Below are positions 1 through 8,116 of a stretch of DNA of 64,000 nt, piece after piece. The translations under genes were made by a program, and so were the position numbers. Each line of letters starts with the position of its first letter. Within the stretch, counting starts at the first letter, position 1. The notes under the pieces are model-generated. The model made no database searches and had not been told where the DNA came from. It was given only the letters and a program-made list of their open reading frames with translations. This DNA is from Lactimicrobium massiliense. GTDB lineage: Bacteria > Bacillota_I > Bacilli_A > Erysipelotrichales > Erysipelotrichaceae. The stretch spans positions 124,001 through 188,000 of the forward strand of contig NZ_OUNG01000002.1 in NCBI RefSeq assembly GCF_900343155.1, read 5' to 3'.

Positions 1-2
1 AG

Positions 3-71
3 AAAAAAGATGCCTCGTCAATGTATGAAATCATCGGGGAATCACGGGTTGGAGAAGCTTCCAAGGATTGA
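3..71 (+). CDS. 3' end of an unidentified upstream gene
   Basis: An open frame enters from the left edge and ends at TGA 69-71, giving a 22-residue tail that ends in GESRVGEASKD. The tail is too short to assign a family. It stops 33 bases before the divIC start, so the two genes are closely spaced. The -35 element proposed for divIC would overlap the last bases of this gene. Another frame also stays open here, so this reading is only the most economical one. Confidence 0.3.
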   Translation, partial: KKDASSMYEIIGESRVGEASKD

Positions 72-96
72 AGGTTTCTGCTGTGCGTGGTATAAA
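68..96 (+). promoter_or_regulatory. Candidate divIC promoter, possibly leaderless
   Basis: TTGAAG (68-73) and TATAAA (91-96) are separated by 17 bases. A start site about 7-8 bases after the -10 element would fall at or just before the ATG at 105. No Shine-Dalgarno sequence is visible upstream of that ATG, so the transcript could be leaderless. This is inferred from spacing alone. Confidence 0.4.
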
Positions 97-104
97 ACTT
101 GTGT

Positions 105-428
105 ATGGCACAGATCAGAAAGAGAAAAAAAAATAAGGCAAAGAAGCTGTCACCGCTGATGAAGCTGTTTTGTGTGGCAGTGATCTGCGTATCAGGATGG
201 CTGATGTTTTCCGTGGCGAAGGAAGTTGTAACGACGGTAAGGCTGCGCAGCCAGCTTTCTGATGCGGAGAGCAAATATGCCCAGGTAAAGGCAGAGAATG
301 AGAAGCTGACCGATCAGAAGCAGAAACTGCAGGATCCAGATTATGTGGAAAGCTATGCCAGATCCAATTATAATCTGTCAAAACAGGGTGAACAGATCTT
401 CTATCTGCCTGAAGATACAAGCAAGTAA
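105..428 (+). CDS. divIC: Septum formation initiator, DivIC/FtsB family
   Basis: This is a 107-residue bitopic membrane protein. A Lys/Arg-rich cytoplasmic tail (residues about 2-18) is followed by one membrane segment (about 20-40) and then a coiled coil with QLSDAESKYAQVKAENEKL-like heptads. It ends with the family's C-terminal motif PDYVESYARSNYNLSKQGE. This is the layout of DivIC, which forms the FtsL-DivIC-DivIB complex that activates septal wall synthesis. The usual length is 100-125 residues. I chose ATG 105; a TTG two codons upstream (99) is the alternative, and neither has a clear ribosome binding site. A double-hairpin terminator follows directly. The family call is solid; DivIC rather than FtsL is the likelier paralogue because of the conserved YARSNY-type motif. 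Confidence 0.85.
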   Translation: MAQIRKRKKNKAKKLSPLMKLFCVAVICVSGWLMFSVAKEVVTTVRLRSQLSDAESKYAQVKAENEKLTDQKQKLQDPDYVESYARSNYNLSKQGEQIFYLPEDTSK

Positions 429-441
429 TACGAAGAACAAA

Positions 442-506
442 GACAGCGTGCCAAGGCACGCTGTCAATGGCGTAAACCTATAGCCAGAAGGTTTACGCTT
501 TTTTTT
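442..506 (+). terminator. Double-hairpin terminator after divIC
   Basis: Two hairpins lie in tandem. The first is GACAGCGTGCC/GGCACGCTGTC (442-452 and 455-465). The second is GCGTAAACC/GGTTTACGC (470-478 and 490-498), followed by eight T. Positions 442-479 reappear in inverted orientation at 2461-2497 behind the convergent gene, differing only at the two central bases of the first hairpin. Confidence 0.85.
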
Positions 507-670
507 GAGCTTTTCTGCTGTAGTTTGACCTGAAAAAATGCGCGTAAAGGAAAGCGTCTGCCAGTTTCCTGTCAGAATCTGAACATATGACTGTCTTGCA
601 TTAAATGTCTTATCGTTCTATTCTTGAGTTGCTTAGAGGGTTCTGCCTCTATACTACGGGAGCCGGCTGG

Positions 671-2092
671 TCAATGATTAGATGTTGCCAGCCCGGCTTT
701 TGTTATTTTCAGTGGCGGATTGTTCCTTCCATCTATCCTGTGACGTGTGTTATCAATCTTGATCCTGAACTTGTTCCACCGGCTGTAATGCCGGTCGGGG
801 CGTATGAGAATCCTGATACGCCTGCACTCTCTGATCAGCTTTCCAACTGATTCTCTGCCGAACTTTCCACTGCAGAAAGCACTGATGAACCATGCACAGT
901 GCACTTTTTCAATGACGCTCTTATTATTGACGATACAGTCGTTCCTGGCCAGCTGTCTCTGGCTTTCCTTCCATACAAGATTCTCAACGTTGAAGAAAAT
1001 GATCTTTGCCATGATCTCGTTCATCACACTGATCGGATTATGAGAATTGACCTGTTCGATATCAAGCTGTGTCTTCAGAGTATCGTAGGCTGTTTCAATA
1101 TCCCATCTGTCGTTGTGATACATGCCTATGATCTCATCCGCATCGAACTCCTCAGGGTCAAGGTCCGTGAAATATTCGGCATCGATCTCAATATGCTTTT
1201 TCTTTTTCCTGTCACAGTATGTCAGCTCTTCCTGGTCATATTCATAATGTCCCTTCACCAGACGGACAGTCAGCTCCGGATGTTTCTGGACATACATGCG
1301 TATATAATCATGGATTATTCTGCCTATCCATAATTTATCCATTGTTATACTCAGAATGTCATCGCGGCTGTTCGGCGGCAGCTTTTCCCTGTAATGCTTG
1401 AAGAAATTCGACTTGGCACGGACCAGATAATGATATCCTTTCATCTCACAGTACTTGAACAGTTCTGCGGAACCGTAATACCTGTCCGCAAGTATGATGA
1501 TCTTCTGATCTTTCAGGATATCTTCAAGTGCTTCAAGATGTCTGAACATCAGCGGTATCTCTGATACATTCTGATGATCGACCTGAAAGTCCAGTACTGC
1601 GTGATTGAGCACATCGTAGGCGATCGATACTTTTGCCTGCGGAGGTGACTGATTTTTCGAATTCTTTTTAGAGGCTGTGTTCTCCCGCTGGCCAAAGCAC
1701 TGATTCAGGACATCGGATTTCGGCAGTGTTACGAACGTCCCGTCTATAGCGATCAGAAGATAGCCTTTGACATGATCTTTCTTCATCGGCAGATATATCC
1801 TCTCAAGGAAAAGACGCTGGATCTGAAGCCAGACAGTGTAGTTGAGTACACTCATGCGCTTCAGCACTGCCTGCTTGCTTGGCGTTCCTTTATCAGAAAC
1901 ATATGGGAAGAACCTGGCAATGTCTTCAGAAAGAGTCCTTCCATGCCGGAAGATGAGATACGTAAGAAGAGTTCGGAGCGGCATCTTCCCGTTCTCTCTG
2001 GTAAAAGAGCCGGGAATAATGCGGGCATGATCAAAGAGCGAAGGGTCACACAGGATAGAAGAGAAGATCCGCAGTTTTTCTCTCAGATCCAC
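671..2092 (-). CDS. DDE transposase, IS4 superfamily
   Basis: This 473-residue transposase catalyses cut-and-paste transposition of the surrounding IS. The DDE core can be read directly: AIDGTFVTLPKS holds the first Asp, IILADRYYGS the second, and DRWDIETAYDTLK the catalytic Glu within an R-x3-E-x6-K signature typical of the IS4 group. The start is GTG at 2092, three codons after an in-frame TAG. The upstream frame 2104-2304 resembles the N-terminal domain that IS1634-type transposases normally carry in the same chain. The two frames therefore either form a split enzyme or mark damage. A -1 shift from the leader frame would meet the TAG at 2099-2101, so simple frameshifting would not fuse them. 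The core is intact, so activity cannot be excluded. Confidence 0.85.
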   Translation of the reverse strand: MDLREKLRIFSSILCDPSLFDHARIIPGSFTRENGKMPLRTLLTYLIFRHGRTLSEDIARFFPYVSDKGTPSKQAVLKRMSVLNYTVWLQIQRLFLERIYLPMKKDHVKGYLLIAIDGTFVTLPKSDVLNQCFGQRENTASKKNSKNQSPPQAKVSIAYDVLNHAVLDFQVDHQNVSEIPLMFRHLEALEDILKDQKIIILADRYYGSAELFKYCEMKGYHYLVRAKSNFFKHYREKLPPNSRDDILSITMDKLWIGRIIHDYIRMYVQKHPELTVRLVKGHYEYDQEELTYCDRKKKKHIEIDAEYFTDLDPEEFDADEIIGMYHNDRWDIETAYDTLKTQLDIEQVNSHNPISVMNEIMAKIIFFNVENLVWKESQRQLARNDCIVNNKSVIEKVHCAWFISAFCSGKFGRESVGKLIRECRRIRILIRPDRHYSRWNKFRIKIDNTRHRIDGRNNPPLKITKAGLATSNH

Positions 2093-2103
2093 AGAATTCT
2101 ATA

Positions 2104-2304
2104 CTACTTCCCGTCGTATACGAGGCGAGGCTTGGGTTCCATGAAAGCAGCTTTTATATATGGGACCTGATCCTTCTCAAACAGCCCAAGGCTGCGGACG
2201 GTACGGTGCCTGACCTTTCCGTTCCTGTCACGATAAGACTCGGTGAGGTAGATGAAGAAAGTATCCTTCCTACCTTTGTTATTAGGTACTACTTTGACAA
2301 ACAT
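2104..2304 (-). CDS. Small frame upstream of transposase, IS1634-like N-terminal domain
   Basis: This 66-codon frame encodes a basic peptide with TESYRDRNGKVRHRTVRSLG, which resembles the beta-strand N-terminus of IS1634-family transposases (pattern ...YRD-GKVRxRTVxxLG). A good ribosome binding site (AGGAAGGAGG) lies just upstream of the ATG. It ends 11 bases before the GTG of the transposase. It may be a separate DNA-binding subunit, translationally coupled to the transposase, or the front half of a gene split by mutation. Nothing in the sequence separates these options. Confidence 0.5.
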   Translation of the reverse strand: MFVKVVPNNKGRKDTFFIYLTESYRDRNGKVRHRTVRSLGLFEKDQVPYIKAAFMEPKPRLVYDGK

Positions 2305-2432
2305 AAGAGCCTCCTTCCTATACTACAATTATACAGAATAATAGCTAATTAAATTATTTGAAATTATATTATCCTATACTACATTTGAGCTGTATTTAAA
2401 GCTTCAATATGAGAAAGCTGGTGACATAAAGA

Positions 2433-2497
2433 CAAAAAAATAGCGTAAACCGTTAAATTTAGGTTTACGCCATTGACAGCGTGCCAAGGCACGCTGT
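2433..2497 (-). terminator. Double-hairpin terminator of the minus-strand gene at 2505
   Basis: Read on the minus strand, an 11-bp hairpin (AGCGTGCC core, 2476-2497) is followed by GGTTTACGC/GCGTAAACC (2462-2470 and 2443-2451) and seven U (2434-2440). It is the inverted twin of the terminator at 442-506. Confidence 0.85.
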
Positions 2498-2504
2498 TTT
2501 CATG

Positions 2505-2786
2505 TTACATATTGTTTTCTTTCAGCACGGGTTCAATATGTTCTTCATAGATGCGGTTGAGCCTGACACCGGTATCATTGATTTCTTCTTCATTCTGCAG
2601 TCCCTTGCGGACATAGAAAGAGCGGTAATCCAGCAGAAAGTCATTCAGGCTTTTCTCCGGAATATCAAAGAGAACGTCTTCCCCATTGTATACCGTTCTG
2701 ACAATATACTTTGTCATGGTTTCCACAGTCTGTTTCAGAAACAGAAAATCTTTGGCACTGACTTCAAATGAGACCATTCTCTTCAC
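2505..2786 (-). CDS. Hypothetical protein, 93 residues
   Basis: I do not recognise this protein. It is a charged, soluble 93-residue protein without a signal peptide, membrane segment or Cys motif. The N-terminal half (SFEVSAKDFLFLKQTVETM) looks helical, and the C-terminal half is rich in Asp, Glu and Asn. The gene lies 72 bases downstream of the phosphoesterase gene on the same strand (4379-2859), so it could be the last gene of that transcript. A strong double-hairpin terminator starts 8 bases after its stop. The clean frame, the position and the terminator support a real gene. Confidence 0.6.
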   Translation of the reverse strand: MKRMVSFEVSAKDFLFLKQTVETMTKYIVRTVYNGEDVLFDIPEKSLNDFLLDYRSFYVRKGLQNEEEINDTGVRLNRIYEEHIEPVLKENNM

Positions 2787-2858
2787 CCCTTTTCCTCATT
2801 ATAAGGCAGAATTGCATGAAAAAAGCACAGATTGTGATGAATCTGTGCTGTGTTCTGG

Positions 2859-4379
2859 TCATAGCGTGACGGTAATGTTATGCACTGGTTCAAAGGAGAT
2901 GACTTTGTGCTCCATGATGTACTTTGCCAGGATTTCGACCATGGATTCACTGTATTCTTTGACAACCGGCGCTCTCTTTAACATGTCATAGTTGCCGCCG
3001 CCGGCAGCCCGGTAGTTATTGATGGCAAGCGTGAATTCATCATCATCCTGCACCGGTTTTCCGTTTCTCATCAGATCAGAGATTCTTTCACCAGGGTCAT
3101 TGGCCACATGGATGGTATAAGAGACGCCATCCAGCATGTCATAGTTGTAATGCTGCGGCTTCGGATAGTCATACAGCGGATTGACGCCAATGGATCCCCC
3201 TGCTTTCAATGTGAAGAACTCAGCATCTTTTTCCAGATATTCCTTCAAAACCTTTCCGGTGACTTTCTTGACAACGATCGTATTGGGAAAGACATACGTG
3301 CTGACAAGGTCCCGCATCGTGATGTTCTTGTTAAACCCTTTGGCATGCAGGAACAGGGCATTGGCAGCCAGATCTGCACCAGTGAAGTCCATTGTTACCT
3401 GGTTCAGGAAAGTCACAACCTGTGACTTGTGCAGACGGGCTTCGTTTTCATCGGTGATGGTCAGATCCATGGTGGTTGTGCCAAGCGGTGTATCCAGCCA
3501 TTTCTGGCATTCATCTTCCTCTTTCTGCACACGTTTCAGCATGTCTTCATCTGCCTTTGCGTCACAGTCGAGCAGATTGATTTCGATGTTATGAATTTCC
3601 GGGTAGATATCAATGCAGGCCAGCTGGGCACCATTGGCACTTGTCTGTGTATAGTACGTGTTGAACAGTTTTCCCTGCAGGCTGCGGTGCTGGTGGCCTG
3701 AGATCATGATATCAATGCCGGCAACTTCCCTGATCATCTGGTATGCCTGGTTTTCACCTGTGAGATCCTCGGTTGTTTCACCTGTCTGAAGATCACGCTC
3801 AAAGCCGCCATGGTACATACATACGACATAATCTGGATTTTCCAGACGGCGGATACAGTCTACTGTCCTGCGGGCTGCCTCAACGGCATCCAGGAAACGG
3901 CTGTGCGCGATGTGGTCTTTCTTTTCCCAGTGCGGGATGTATTTGGTTGTCAGGCCAAACAGGGCAATGCGCACACCATTGATTTCACGCAGAACATAGG
4001 TTGGTCCATAAGGCTTGCCATGGAACAGCCAGTTATTGGTGATACAGGGGGCCTTCAGGTTCTGCAGGTGCATCATCAGTGCCTCTTCACCATAGTTGAA
4101 GTCATGGTTGCCGACGTTGACATAGTCATAGCCGATTTCATTCATGACCGTGGTGACCGGGGAGACATCATCAGGATGGTCTGTATAGTGATAGAACATC
4201 AGCGGTGAGCCTTCCAGCACATCGCCATTATCTAGAATCAGAGTATTTTCATCCCTGAGGGAATCAATCATGGTTTTGATGCGGCCAAAACCAATATTTG
4301 CATTCATGCCGTCAGCGTAGCTGTACGGAAAGATATAACCATGGACATCAGATGTTGCCAGAATTCGGATTCGTTTCAT
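2859..4379 (-). CDS. 5'-nucleotidase / 2',3'-cyclic nucleotide phosphodiesterase family metallophosphoesterase
   Basis: This 506-residue protein has the two-domain UshA/CpdB architecture. The N-terminal metallophosphatase domain shows all metal ligands in order: TSDVHGY (Asp11, His13), DNGDVLEGS, VGNHDFNYG and ISGHQHR. The C-terminal 5'-nucleotidase domain (about residues 310-500) contains GGSIGVNPLYDYP and NNYRAAGGGNYDML, which bind the nucleotide. Family members hydrolyse phosphate from nucleotides or cyclic nucleotides. Most are exported, but this one has no signal peptide or anchor, so it is probably cytoplasmic. The exact substrate cannot be read from the sequence. The gene is transcribed away from the tyrosine phosphatase at 4456, with 76 bases between the starts. 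Confidence 0.85.
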   Translation of the reverse strand: MKRIRILATSDVHGYIFPYSYADGMNANIGFGRIKTMIDSLRDENTLILDNGDVLEGSPLMFYHYTDHPDDVSPVTTVMNEIGYDYVNVGNHDFNYGEEALMMHLQNLKAPCITNNWLFHGKPYGPTYVLREINGVRIALFGLTTKYIPHWEKKDHIAHSRFLDAVEAARRTVDCIRRLENPDYVVCMYHGGFERDLQTGETTEDLTGENQAYQMIREVAGIDIMISGHQHRSLQGKLFNTYYTQTSANGAQLACIDIYPEIHNIEINLLDCDAKADEDMLKRVQKEEDECQKWLDTPLGTTTMDLTITDENEARLHKSQVVTFLNQVTMDFTGADLAANALFLHAKGFNKNITMRDLVSTYVFPNTIVVKKVTGKVLKEYLEKDAEFFTLKAGGSIGVNPLYDYPKPQHYNYDMLDGVSYTIHVANDPGERISDLMRNGKPVQDDDEFTLAINNYRAAGGGNYDMLKRAPVVKEYSESMVEILAKYIMEHKVISFEPVHNITVTL

Positions 4380-4455
4380 AAATAATCTCCATCAGGCCTG
4401 TATTATAGCGCATCAACTGGCGAATCAGACAGTTTTCGGTTATGCTTGTCATCGT

Positions 4456-5226
4456 ATGAATGAAAAATGGTTATTTCGCAAAGAACTGAATTTTCGTGAT
4501 CTTGGCGGTCTGCCCACCAAAGATGGAAAAAAAGTCAAAGCAGGATATTTTTACCGCAGCAGCGGTCTGTATCTGCTCAATGAACAGGAAAAACATGAAT
4601 TAACGCAGATGGGAATCAGAGCGGTGCTGGATCTGCGTACCAAGCAGGAGATTCAAAGAAAGCCGGATCCAGACCTGCCGGGGATCAAAATGTTGCAGCA
4701 CTCGGGGGTTGTGTCCAAGGGCGGTGAGGATATCGACTTTTCACCAAAAGGCATGATGAAGACCGGCAAGGATGCGGCCGAACAGAAAGCAAAGCTGACA
4801 GCGTATTACCAGGAGATGCCCTTTGGCAATCAGGCCTTCCAGGTCATGTTTGATGAGATCAAAGCCGGTGATGTGCCGATTCTGTTTCACTGCGCCACTG
4901 GCAAAGATCGAACTGGTGTGGCGGCAATGTTATTACTGCTGGCACTGGGATGTGATGATGAGACCGTCTTTCAGGATTATATCTTTTCCAATGAATGCCG
5001 GAAGCCATTCATTGATGGCAGTATGAAGGGACATAAAGAACAGATTGCAAAGAATCCTGAACTGCAAGAACTGTTACAGATGAAGGATGGTGTTTCAGAG
5101 AAGATTGGCAGAGATGTCATTGCCAATATTCATCACAGGTATCCTGATCTCAATGAATTCTTTGAGAAAGAATATGGTCTGAGCAGGAAGGAGCTGCAGG
5201 ATCTGAAAGATAAGTATACGGAATAA
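4456..5226 (+). CDS. Tyrosine/dual-specificity protein phosphatase, LipA-like
   Basis: This 256-residue cysteine phosphatase has the P-loop HCATGKDRTG with nucleophile Cys146 and Arg152. The N-terminal FRDLGG motif and DLRTKQEI are typical of the tyrosine phosphatase 3 family (LipA/MptpB type). Members remove phosphate from Tyr or Ser/Thr and sometimes from phosphoinositides. In the P-loop, Lys150 and Asp151 match the K-D-R form of that group. It has no export signal. The start ATG 4456 is the first in frame and fits the family N-terminus, although no strong ribosome binding site precedes it. It is transcribed divergently from the phosphoesterase and convergently to the esterase. Confidence 0.85.
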   Translation: MNEKWLFRKELNFRDLGGLPTKDGKKVKAGYFYRSSGLYLLNEQEKHELTQMGIRAVLDLRTKQEIQRKPDPDLPGIKMLQHSGVVSKGGEDIDFSPKGMMKTGKDAAEQKAKLTAYYQEMPFGNQAFQVMFDEIKAGDVPILFHCATGKDRTGVAAMLLLLALGCDDETVFQDYIFSNECRKPFIDGSMKGHKEQIAKNPELQELLQMKDGVSEKIGRDVIANIHHRYPDLNEFFEKEYGLSRKELQDLKDKYTE

Positions 5227-5241
5227 GAGAAAAGGAACATA

Positions 5242-5286
5242 AAAGAGGTGCCGCACTCATATGAAAGTGAATGGACATCTCTTTTT
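5242..5286. terminator. Terminator between convergent phosphatase and esterase genes
   Basis: AAAGAGGTG (5242-5250) pairs with CATCTCTTT (5276-5284) with one G-U pair, followed by T5. The hairpin overlaps the last codons of the minus-strand esterase gene. It mainly serves the plus-strand phosphatase gene. Confidence 0.5.
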
Positions 5287-6364
5287 AATGATGATGGCCG
5301 TGTTTGTGTCTGTTCTCTTTGAGATCTTTGCCATTCATGTGGTCACTCAGCATAGGCAGGATGTTAAACAGGCATCTTGCCCGGTTATGCCAGTCATGCA
5401 TTTCACCATCACAGACGCCATATGTGACATTGATGCCTGCCTTTCCCGGTTTTCCAACCTGGAACATGTCCCCTTCACTGATCAGGCTTTGTACCATGGT
5501 ATCCATTAATGGATAGGCTTCATCCTGGGAACCTGTGGCGAGATACAGGTAGAAATCTTTGCCAGTATATCCCTGCTCTGTAATTTTCTGTTTCAGATAT
5601 GCGGCTGCCCAGTCTCCTTCCTGTGTATTGACCAGATTTGACCAGTAAATTGGGCCAGAGAAGTCAATGAAACAGGAAAAGATGTCCATGCTGTCCATCA
5701 TCCGGTAAAGTGAGGCAACCCCTCCCATCGAAAAACCGCCGAAGGCTCTGTGCGTGCCGGAATTCTGCAGTCCTGCTTCATCGGTTGTTTCAGCATACGT
5801 GGAATAGGTACTTTCAATGGCTGGAATCAGATCATTGCGCAGTTCTTTGCCAAATGGTTCCAGCAGGCTTGTGTCCATGTTATCTGTATCTTCATCCTGG
5901 TTATTGTCGTAGTAGGTAGGACACACCACGATCACAGGCTGAATCGTATGATCTTCGATCATATGGTCCAGCATATACTTCACTTCTCCTGGCTGTGAGG
6001 GAGATCCCAGCCAGACATCGATATCGCCGCCATAGCCATGCATGAGGTAAAGAATGTCGTACTGCCTGTCTGGCGTATAGCCATAAGGCGTATAGACAAC
6101 TGCATACTTGGTTTCCTCTGACATATCTTTGTCATAGTTTTTTGTCTGATACTGGAAATACTGCAGCGTACCCCCCTGCTCTGTTTCCTGAAAGAAGTCA
6201 TCCGATACATCCCGCAGATCCATCATGGCTGCTTTTACATCTTTCTGCCAGGTGGTGTAATCCGGCGTAATCGGCTCGCCTGCTTCATTTTCATCTGGCA
6301 GCGGTGTATCACCGGCGAAGATCAGTAGCGGAATCAGAATCAGGATAAGAATGATGTGTTTCAT
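5285..6364 (-). CDS. Secreted alpha/beta-hydrolase esterase (CE1/feruloyl-esterase-like)
   Basis: This 359-residue hydrolase begins with a hydrophobic export signal (MKHIILILILIPLLIFAG) that lacks a lipobox Cys. The catalytic serine is Ser212 in GGFSMGGV; LYLMHGYGG forms the oxyanion region, and a His in GEMHDWHNR is the likely triad His. This layout is that of the esterase D/CE1 family, which includes feruloyl and acetylxylan esterases from gut bacteria. The C-terminus ends in a His-rich run (NRHKHGHHH) not normally part of the fold. It may bind metal or be a surface tail. The gene lies just past the terminator of the phn operon and so has its own transcription. Substrate is unknown. Confidence 0.75.
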   Translation of the reverse strand: MKHIILILILIPLLIFAGDTPLPDENEAGEPITPDYTTWQKDVKAAMMDLRDVSDDFFQETEQGGTLQYFQYQTKNYDKDMSEETKYAVVYTPYGYTPDRQYDILYLMHGYGGDIDVWLGSPSQPGEVKYMLDHMIEDHTIQPVIVVCPTYYDNNQDEDTDNMDTSLLEPFGKELRNDLIPAIESTYSTYAETTDEAGLQNSGTHRAFGGFSMGGVASLYRMMDSMDIFSCFIDFSGPIYWSNLVNTQEGDWAAAYLKQKITEQGYTGKDFYLYLATGSQDEAYPLMDTMVQSLISEGDMFQVGKPGKAGINVTYGVCDGEMHDWHNRARCLFNILPMLSDHMNGKDLKENRHKHGHHH

Positions 6365-6400
6365 ATCTTAAGTGTATGTCGGTTTTTGTGAGAAGTGATG

Positions 6401-6424
6401 AAAAAAGCTGGCTTTTGCCAGCTT
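6401..6424 (-). terminator. Terminator of the phnCEE transcript
   Basis: On the minus strand, AAGCTGGC/GCCAGCTT (6405-6412 and 6417-6424) with an AAAA loop is followed by U-rich sequence (A6 on the plus strand at 6401-6406). It lies 8 bases after the stop of the last permease gene. Confidence 0.9.
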
Positions 6425-6431
6425 GTGATGC

Positions 6432-7256
6432 TTATTGTCTGCCTCTTGCCAGTCTTGCCCGGATCTTGGTGGAGCAGTACTCGATGATCAGTACCAGGAT
6501 GATGAGGGCAAGCAGGAAGGAACCGACCATGCGCCATCTGCGTCCGGAGATGGCAATGACCAGGGATGCACCAATACCGCCGGCACCGATGAGGCCGAGG
6601 GTTGTGGCATCCTTGAGGTTGATGTCGAAACGGTAGATGACCGTGGAGACAAAGGATGCGGACAGCTGAGGCAGAATGCCGCAGCGGATCTTCTGGAAGG
6701 TTGTGCAGCCTGCCGCGTCCAGTGATTCCAGAATGCCTGTATCCAGGTCTTCAATGGCCGTGATGTACATCTTGGAGATCATGCCGATGGAGCAGATGGA
6801 CTGGGTGACAACACCGCAGAAGGCACCTGGTCCGGTGACTCTGATGAGCATCAGTGCCCATACCAGTGATGGAATGGTTCTGATCAGCAGGATCAGCAGA
6901 CGGAAGATGGCTGCGATGGGCTTTGGTACGATGTTGTTGGAAGCCAGGAATGAAATCGGGATGGACAGGATGCCGCCAAACAGAGTTCCCAGAATGGCGA
7001 TGGCGATGGTCTGTGCTGTCAGGTAGAGAACACCGTCATGGCTCATGTCTGTCAGCAAGGACCAGTCAGGGTGTGTTAAGCCATAGACCGTACCTTTGGC
7101 AATATCTGCACCGGATTCGACGATGCCGGTGAAGTTGATGCCGGATTTGGACCAGACAACCAGGGCCAGCAGGATCAAAAAGGCAATGAGTCTTGCCGCG
7201 AAGTGGCGCGGGCGGTTGTCGTATACTTCTTCTACTGTGAGTTTCTTTTCAGACAT
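6432..7256 (-). CDS. phnE: Phosphonate-type ABC transporter permease, PhnE family (second copy)
   Basis: This 274-residue inner-membrane permease has about six helices and the BPD_transp_1 fold. Its EAA-type loop region reads ESLDAAGCTTFQKIRCGILP. The sequence GLIGAGGIGASLVIAISGRRW is the conserved C-terminal stretch of PhnE proteins. It pairs with the permease encoded immediately upstream (11-base gap) to form the membrane channel, powered by PhnC and fed by PhnD. Transport of phosphonates or related phosphorus oxyanions is the known family role. No C-P lyase or phosphonatase gene is in the window, so the real substrate is uncertain. It is the last gene before the terminator at 6401. Confidence 0.85.
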   Translation of the reverse strand: MSEKKLTVEEVYDNRPRHFAARLIAFLILLALVVWSKSGINFTGIVESGADIAKGTVYGLTHPDWSLLTDMSHDGVLYLTAQTIAIAILGTLFGGILSIPISFLASNNIVPKPIAAIFRLLILLIRTIPSLVWALMLIRVTGPGAFCGVVTQSICSIGMISKMYITAIEDLDTGILESLDAAGCTTFQKIRCGILPQLSASFVSTVIYRFDINLKDATTLGLIGAGGIGASLVIAISGRRWRMVGSFLLALIILVLIIEYCSTKIRARLARGRQ

Positions 7257-7267
7257 TGCGCACCTCC

Positions 7268-8116
7268 TCAGGACAGTTTTTCACGCAGCCAGTCGCTGAA
7301 GAAGTCGATGAAGACAACGACAACGAACAAGGACAGCAGTACCATGCCAAGTCCTCTGTAGTCACGCCAGCCGACGCGTTCTGAGATCAGTAAGCCAAGG
7401 CCGCCGGCACCAACATAGCCGAGGATACTGGAAGCACGAACGTTCATCTCGAAGCAGTACAGGGAGTGGGAAAGATAGGTCGGAAGGATCTGGGGCATGC
7501 ATGCGGCCCAGAAGGCTTCCAGGGTTGTGGCACCGAAGGATGTCATGGCTTCAAACGGTTTCATATCGATCGTTTCGATGGATTCATATAGCATCTTGGC
7601 AACAACACCGATGGTGAAGATGGTGATGGCCAGGAAGCCTGCATAGGTGCCCATGCCATACATCAGGGCAAAGATGTTTGCGATGATGAGGGTTGGCACG
7701 GAACGGGTGATGGCCAGGATGAAACGCAGGATGGAGACGATGACTTTGTTGTGGCAGATGTTGCTGGAAGCAAAGATGGCCAGCGGCAGGGCAATCAGGC
7801 AGCCCAGCACTGTTCCCAGCAGTGACATCTGGATGGTATCCAGCAATGGTTTGACGACTTTCGGGAAATAGGAGAAGTCGGGCTGGAAGATCTGGCTCAT
7901 GATGACGCCAAGTTCATGGCCGCGCTTGATGAGGATGCCGAAGTCGAAGTCGGTGACCTGGAGGGAGATGATGACGACAACCAGCAGGATGAGTGTGATC
8001 AATGGTGTCCGTGAGCGTGGTCTGTCAACTGTGTGGCCGTTGTCCAGAACAATGTGTTCCGGTTTGAAGATGCGGTCAAACAGAGGTGCTTTCTTTTCGA
8101 TTGCTTTCTCGCTCAT
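7268..8116 (-). CDS. phnE: Phosphonate-type ABC transporter permease, PhnE family (first copy)
   Basis: This 282-residue permease has a long cytoplasmic N-terminus (about residues 1-37, with the PRSRTPL stretch) before the first membrane helix. It shares the domain seen in the neighbouring permease: TSFGATTLEAFWAACMPQ in the EAA position, and LGYVGAGGLGLLIS near the end. The two are diverged paralogues that probably form a heterodimer, as in phnCDE1E2 operons. The start codon overlaps the phnC stop by four bases (ATGA), which indicates translational coupling. Confidence 0.85.
   Translation of the reverse strand: MSEKAIEKKAPLFDRIFKPEHIVLDNGHTVDRPRSRTPLITLILLVVVIISLQVTDFDFGILIKRGHELGVIMSQIFQPDFSYFPKVVKPLLDTIQMSLLGTVLGCLIALPLAIFASSNICHNKVIVSILRFILAITRSVPTLIIANIFALMYGMGTYAGFLAITIFTIGVVAKMLYESIETIDMKPFEAMTSFGATTLEAFWAACMPQILPTYLSHSLYCFEMNVRASSILGYVGAGGLGLLISERVGWRDYRGLGMVLLSLFVVVVFIDFFSDWLREKLS

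Larger units (their letters stand above)
600..2390 (-). mobile_element. IS4/IS1634-type insertion sequence, ends not resolved
   Basis: The element holds the transposase (671-2092) and a 66-codon leader frame (2104-2304), both on the minus strand. No convincing terminal inverted repeat was found. TATACTAC occurs four times in direct orientation at 650-657, 2100-2107, 2319-2326 and 2375-2382. The outer copies could be a target duplication or part of the element ends. A GC-rich hairpin (GCCGGCTGG...CCAGCCCGGC, about 663-699) overlaps the transposase stop. The coordinates given are the span that must contain the element, not measured ends. Confidence 0.6.
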
